This document shows, one piece after another, positions 6,845-9,173 of a DNA stretch of 9,173 nt. The notes beneath the pieces are model-generated. The model was not told the DNA's origin and made no database searches. It saw only the letters and a program-made list of their open reading frames with translations. This DNA comes from Chlamydiae bacterium RIFCSPHIGHO2_12_FULL_49_9 (GTDB lineage Bacteria; Chlamydiota; Chlamydiia; Chlamydiales; SM23-39). Every line of letters starts with the position of its first letter. Within the stretch, counting starts at the first letter, position 1. The DNA lies in contig MGLY01000003.1 of the NCBI GenBank assembly GCA_001794935.1, forward strand, positions 2,174 to 11,346, written 5' to 3'. The position numbers and the translations under genes were made by a program.

Positions 6845-6864
6845 AAAGGCACTTGCCTTTTTTT
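6845..6864 (+). terminator. hairpin plus T-run, terminator-like on the + strand
   Basis: AAAGGC (6845-6850), loop ACTT, GCCTTT (6855-6860), continuing as TTTT (6861-6864). This has the form of an intrinsic terminator for plus-strand transcripts, although no plus-strand gene ends nearby. On the minus strand the same hairpin would form in the leader of the barrel gene, a few bases before its ribosome site. Confidence 0.45.
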
Positions 6865-6892
6865 ATTTATGAAGACGAGCAGGCACACCACC

Positions 6893-6917
6893 AGCTTTAT
6901 ACCGGTGGATGAAAGCT
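6893..6917. repeat. left-end subterminal hairpin of the IS element
   Basis: AGCTTT (6893-6898) and AAAGCT (6912-6917) pair perfectly around a 13-base loop. An overlapping alternative pairs CCACC (6888-6892) with GGTGG (6904-6908). It is a candidate for single-strand hairpin recognition by an HUH transposase acting in trans. Confidence 0.4.
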
Positions 6918-6947
6918 CTCCGATTAGTCTCGTGATTTTTGAGTCTC

Positions 6948-6976
6948 GATATATTTTCTCGTAGAACCTTCCGCAA
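6948..6976 (-). promoter_or_regulatory. weak outward-facing promoter candidate towards the barrel gene
   Basis: Read on the minus strand, TTGCGG (6971-6976) and TATATC (6948-6953) are 17 bases apart, matching 3 of 6 and 4 of 6 consensus positions. It lies within the proposed IS left end and would give a leader of about 110 bases for the gene starting at 6832. Confidence 0.22.
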
Positions 6977-7116
6977 CGTGTCCAACTGTTGCGTAATAAA
7001 CCCCTCTGCTCTAAAGACCAGATCAGTTCAATTCCAATAGCACCTTTTAGGGTTTGACGACGGGATTTTGGGTGCCAAATGGTTGTGGTACCCAAGAGAA
7101 AACTTCGCATGATTTA

Positions 7117-7146
7117 TTGACACTGTCTGTCATGTAAATATATTAT
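7117..7146 (+). promoter_or_regulatory. tnpB promoter, near-leaderless
   Basis: A perfect TTGACA (7117-7122) is followed by TATATT (7139-7144, spacing 16) or TATTAT (7141-7146, spacing 18), each 5 of 6 to consensus. The predicted transcription start (about 7151-7153) falls at or just before the tnpB ATG at 7154, and no ribosome site lies between. A 6-bp inverted repeat, TCATGT (7130-7135) / ACATGA (7152-7157), brackets the -10 region and start codon. Confidence 0.6.
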
Positions 7147-7153
7147 ATAACAC

Positions 7154-8290
7154 ATGAAAAGAACGGTGTCAATTCCAGCGCAACTCAACCCCTCGATTTT
7201 CTTGCCTCTATTAGAACAATGCGCTGAGATTTTCAATGCTCATGTAGATTGGTCGCCAGAAAACAAGACTTATAATAAATCAAAGGCTCATGCAGCGCTC
7301 TATGAACAAATGAAAAAGAAGCATTCTGAGGTCCCGACAGCATTCATTCAAGCAGTTCGAGACACTGCAATGGAGGCTGTCAAAGCGACGGCCTTTAAAA
7401 AAAGACCTCGGAAGAAAAAGTATTCTGGACTCCGGTTTGATAAAAGAACGATGACTTTACGAGGAGAGCAGCTCTCTCTATCCAGCATGGGCAAAAGAGA
7501 AAGGGTAGTTCTTAAGGTGCCCGATTATTTCAGGCCTATTTTCGATTCCTGGAAATTGAAAGGCGCTACACTGACTTATAGCACACAGACCAAACAGTTC
7601 TGGATCCGGCTTGTCTATGAAACAGAAACACCTTCGCTGAAAATAGCAGGAACAATTCTAGGAATCGATAGGGGAATCCAGCAACTTGCTGTAACCTCTG
7701 AGGGACAATTTTTTTTAAATGGCAATATTCGGGCAGCGCAACGCCGTTATTTGTACAACAGGAAGACAGCTCAGGCAAAAGGCACTCCTTCCGCTCGTAG
7801 ACGACTAAAAGCAATGGGCGGAAAAGAGAAGCGGTTCAGTCGGGATGTCAACCACCGAGTCACGAAGCAGCTTGTAAGTTTGGAAGGTGTTAAAACGTAT
7901 GTTCTTGAAGACTTGAAGGGCGTACGCAACAAGAATCGAGGGAAAAAGCAAAATAAGAGAATAGGCAGTTGGCCATTTCATCAATTTGGTTTTTTTCTTG
8001 CTTACAAAGCCCAAATGCTCGGGAAAGAAGTTGTATACGTGGACCCGCGCTATACGAGCAAAAAATGCAGCTGTTGCAAAGAGATCCAAAAGGGGAGCAG
8101 GAACAAGTCTAAATATCACTGTAGAAAGTGCAATTTCCAGCTTCACGCAGATTGGAACGCTGCTATCAACATCAGGGATAATTATATTCTCTCTTCTACG
8201 TCAAAAGCGTCTGAAGAGCAGGTTGCTGTCATCCAGCCAAGTGTGATGATTGGAAACAATCAGTCACAAGCTTACTGCCTTGTGCAGTAG
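7154..8290 (+). CDS. tnpB: IS605 OrfB-type TnpB, RNA-guided nuclease
   Basis: 378 residues, a normal TnpB length. The RuvC-like active site is complete: D172 in LGIDRG, E252 in YVLEDLKGV, and D333 in HADWNAAINI. The zinc finger is C305-S-C-C308 ... C323-R-K-C326. The N-terminal half (1-160) contains the usual basic region (KKRPRKKKYSGLRF) and a wedge-like part. TnpB proteins cut DNA next to a transposon-specific motif, guided by an RNA copied from the element's right end, and so help the element persist. The ATG lies almost on the predicted transcription start without a Shine-Dalgarno, so leaderless translation is likely. The stop codon (8288-8290) lies inside the right-end hairpin. No frameshift or missing catalytic residue is seen, so it is probably functional. 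The gene is separated from both neighbours and forms its own unit. Confidence 0.95.
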   Translation: MKRTVSIPAQLNPSIFLPLLEQCAEIFNAHVDWSPENKTYNKSKAHAALYEQMKKKHSEVPTAFIQAVRDTAMEAVKATAFKKRPRKKKYSGLRFDKRTMTLRGEQLSLSSMGKRERVVLKVPDYFRPIFDSWKLKGATLTYSTQTKQFWIRLVYETETPSLKIAGTILGIDRGIQQLAVTSEGQFFLNGNIRAAQRRYLYNRKTAQAKGTPSARRRLKAMGGKEKRFSRDVNHRVTKQLVSLEGVKTYVLEDLKGVRNKNRGKKQNKRIGSWPFHQFGFFLAYKAQMLGKEVVYVDPRYTSKKCSCCKEIQKGSRNKSKYHCRKCNFQLHADWNAAINIRDNYILSSTSKASEEQVAVIQPSVMIGNNQSQAYCLVQ

Positions 8291-8316
8291 GTAGTTGACC
8301 TTTTCCCGCTTTTTTG
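8150..8316 (+). ncRNA. predicted omega (guide) RNA at the IS right end, approximate
   Basis: In IS200/IS605 elements the guide RNA overlaps the 3' end of tnpB and runs past the right end, taking its guide from flanking DNA. Here the hairpin (8270-8292), then TTGAC (8295-8299), fits that layout. The guide would begin near 8300 (CTTTTCCCGC...). Its 5' boundary is arbitrary. The inference is from family behaviour; only the hairpin and end motif are seen. Confidence 0.4.
8270..8292 (+). repeat. right-end hairpin of the IS element
   Basis: TACTGC (8273-8278) pairs perfectly with GCAGTA (8284-8289) around CTTGT. The stem extends by three further pairs, including G-T wobbles. It overlaps the last tnpB codons and stop and lies seven bases before the proposed cleavage motif TTGAC. 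Confidence 0.6.
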
Positions 8317-8349
8317 ACAAGTAGGAGTTTAGAAACTAGTGGAGATCCT

Positions 8350-8658
8350 ATGACAGAGGCGCTGAACCCGGAAGACAAAAAACTCTATATGCAAGAATAC
8401 AAGCACGCAGCAGACCTTTTTGAAAGAGCTGCGAAAGAGGCCCAAAAATCGGACAATCCGTATCAGAAAGAGGCTTTTAAGCAGGTGATGGATAGAGCGA
8501 TGCACGTTTTGGAAGAGACGGCAGGAGAGCTCGCCAAGCCGAACCTTTTAAAGCACAACCAAAAAATCGCAGAAGATTTTGAGGCGTATAAAAAAGACGC
8601 CCCGCAGAGTTTTGATCAGCTAGTGCGCGATCTTGAAAAGGCGAAAAAGTCTGTTTGA
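8350..8658 (+). CDS. small helical hypothetical protein
   Basis: 102 residues from ATG at 8350, chosen because GGAG lies five bases upstream; an in-frame TTG at 8314 would add 12 residues with no ribosome site. I do not recognise the family. The protein is highly charged and almost entirely helix-forming, rich in Ala, Glu, Lys and Gln (HAADLFERAAKEAQKS, AMHVLEETAGELAK, FDQLVRDLEKAKKS). It has no signal peptide, membrane segment or Cys, and one Trp-free core. It may form a helical bundle or a chaperone-like fold. It begins about 50 bases after the proposed IS right end, so its promoter may lie close to or within the element. It ends six bases before the convergent small gene. Confidence 0.7.
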   Translation: MTEALNPEDKKLYMQEYKHAADLFERAAKEAQKSDNPYQKEAFKQVMDRAMHVLEETAGELAKPNLLKHNQKIAEDFEAYKKDAPQSFDQLVRDLEKAKKSV

Positions 8659-8664
8659 CTTTCC

Positions 8665-8892
8665 CTATTTGCTCGAACCGGATTTCATGAGTTGCCCGAT
8701 CAACTTTTCAATAGCAGCAACGCCGGCCGTATTGCCGCTCATATTTGCAATGATGAGTTCGATCAAAAGAAGTTTTAGCGCTTTCTCCTTTTCCTCTAAA
8801 TCCGCAGCCAACTGTTCTTTTGTTGGACCTACAGAGGAATAGTCTTGGCCTTGAATGCAATAGGGATTTGTAACGTTATTTGTAATATTCAT
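8665..8892 (-). CDS. small two-helix hypothetical protein
   Basis: 75 residues from ATG at 8892; the ribosome site is weak (AAGTG). I do not recognise it. A polar Asn-rich head (MNITNNVTNPYC, to about 24) is followed by a charged then strongly hydrophobic helix (KEQLAADLEEKEKALKLLLIELIIANMSG, about 25-53 in two halves), a turn at SGNTAG, and a second amphipathic helix (VAAIEKLIGQLMKSG, 58-72). A helix-turn-helix-pin of this size occurs in small secreted or needle-like subunits, but no family motif supports that here. The hydrophobic helix is interrupted by Glu and is probably amphipathic, not membrane spanning. A near-consensus promoter lies immediately upstream, which supports real expression. 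Confidence 0.65.
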   Translation of the reverse strand: MNITNNVTNPYCIQGQDYSSVGPTKEQLAADLEEKEKALKLLLIELIIANMSGNTAGVAAIEKLIGQLMKSGSSK

Positions 8893-8926
8893 AAATTATC
8901 ACTTAGTTATATTTCGCCATAGACTG

Positions 8927-8955
8927 ATTATACATTAAAATTAATTTAATATCAA
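8927..8955 (-). promoter_or_regulatory. near-consensus sigma70-type promoter of the 75-residue gene
   Basis: Read on the minus strand, TTGATA (8950-8955) and TATAAT (8927-8932) are separated by exactly 17 AT-rich bases. This is 5 of 6 and 6 of 6 to consensus. The predicted start near 8920 gives a leader of about 28 bases before the ATG at 8892. It is the strongest promoter match in the window. Confidence 0.75.
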
Positions 8956-9047
8956 TTTTAATTTCGCGTTGTGAATATGTAAGTCGTTTATCGTTAAGTA
9001 ATTAATAGCTAGATCGAGAGTAAAAACTCCAAAGGAACATGATAACG

Positions 9048-9173
9048 ACTCGCTCTGCGAGTGGGCAAGATCCATCCGCCTGATGGCGGACTAGCAGGAT
9101 ATAGAGGAAGGGGGAGCGCCGGGCGCAAGCGAAGCTTGCAACTGCGCCCACGGCGCAGTTCCGACCTTTGGTC
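9048..9173. repeat. run of five short hairpins, no gene
   Basis: Perfect stems follow one another: ACTCGC/GCGAGT (9048-9062), TCCGCC/GGCGGA (9075-9090), GCAAGC/GCTTGC (9124-9138), AACTGCGCC/GGCGCAGTT (9140-9160), and GACC/GGTC (9163-9173, cut by the window edge). Loops are 3-4 bases. GGGCGC (9121-9126) can also pair with GCGCCC (9144-9149), giving an alternative fold. No T-tract follows any stem. I see no gene between 8893 and 9173. It may be an interspersed palindromic element or a structured RNA. Confidence 0.55.

Larger units (their letters stand above)
6871..8299 (+). mobile_element. IS200/IS605-family element, tnpA-less (IS1341-like), approximate bounds
   Basis: The element is defined by its tnpB gene. 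The proposed left end follows TTTAT (6866-6870), a plausible target/TAM sequence, with a subterminal hairpin AGCTTT (6893-6898) / AAAGCT (6912-6917). The proposed right end is at TTGAC (8295-8299), just after a hairpin that overlaps the tnpB stop. Subterminal hairpins and no terminal inverted repeats are as expected for this family. No intact tyrosine transposase tnpA is present, so movement would need a partner elsewhere. About 280 bases upstream of tnpB (6871-7153) hold no supportable gene. The existence of the element is well supported; the exact bounds are estimates. Confidence 0.5.

Noticed and set aside
6829..7110. 93-codon minus-strand frame upstream of tnpB, considered as a tnpA or tnpA remnant
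   Set aside because: It has no HUH motif, no catalytic Tyr context and no similarity to IS200 transposases. It spans the proposed IS left end, so it is more likely noncoding.
8314..8342. TTGACA at 8314 as a promoter for the 102-residue gene
   Set aside because: The -35 match is perfect, but no acceptable -10 lies 16-18 bases downstream (TAGTGG at best), and transcription would start at the start codon.
9048..9173. CRISPR array
   Set aside because: The hairpins differ in sequence and spacing; there is no repeated unit.
9050..9173. Open plus-strand frame through the hairpins
   Set aside because: The Arg/Gly-rich translation has no start or ribosome site and follows the palindromes; it is not credible as protein.

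Overview
The window reads as a chromosomal accessory segment from a Gram-negative bacterium. Three products look like exported or outer-membrane proteins: a secreted glycoside-hydrolase-like protein and two beta-barrel proteins ending in Phe. A fourth is a secreted protein tyrosine phosphatase of the eukaryotic-like classical type. This mix suggests a host-associated or intracellular lineage. An environmental, amoeba-associated member of the Chlamydiae is my best guess, but that is inference: there is no rRNA or other marker gene to prove it.

Layout. 1-103 holds a very GC-rich hairpin. 104-1870 (-) is a signal-peptide-bearing GH64-like beta-1,3-glucanase with a run of 18 prolines. It is divergent from 1945-2781 (+), a small outer-membrane beta-barrel. 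The 74-base gap between them carries a 9-bp inverted repeat, whose arms hold Shine-Dalgarno-like sequences for both directions, and a 9-codon leader ORF. 2778-3521 (-) is a YhhW-type pirin with two plausible starts, one giving a signal peptide and one giving the ordinary cytosolic length. 3632-4537 (+) is the secreted tyrosine phosphatase. It overlaps by 14 bases the gene at 4524-5798 (+), a tandem HIT-superfamily protein with a GalT-like metal and nucleophile set. The two look like a translationally coupled operon. 5795-6832 (-) is another outer-membrane barrel of the MetA/phenol-degradation 'transporter' type.

An IS200/IS605-family (IS1341-like, tnpA-less) element lies just upstream of that barrel gene. 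Its tnpB (7154-8290, +) has all catalytic and zinc residues. Hairpins lie near both proposed ends, and the right-end region is where a guide (omega) RNA would be expected. To its right are two small unrecognised helical proteins, 8350-8658 (+) and 8665-8892 (-). The latter is driven by a near-consensus sigma70-type promoter. The last 130 bases have no gene but contain five hairpins in a row.

How it fits together. The only clear functional pairing is the phosphatase/HIT operon, which joins phosphoester hydrolysis on tyrosine to a probable nucleotidyl transferase or hydrolase. The glucanase and the two barrels are surface or secreted functions. Two convergent gene pairs share 4 bases at their stop codons, so the arrangement is compact everywhere except around the transposon and the window edges.
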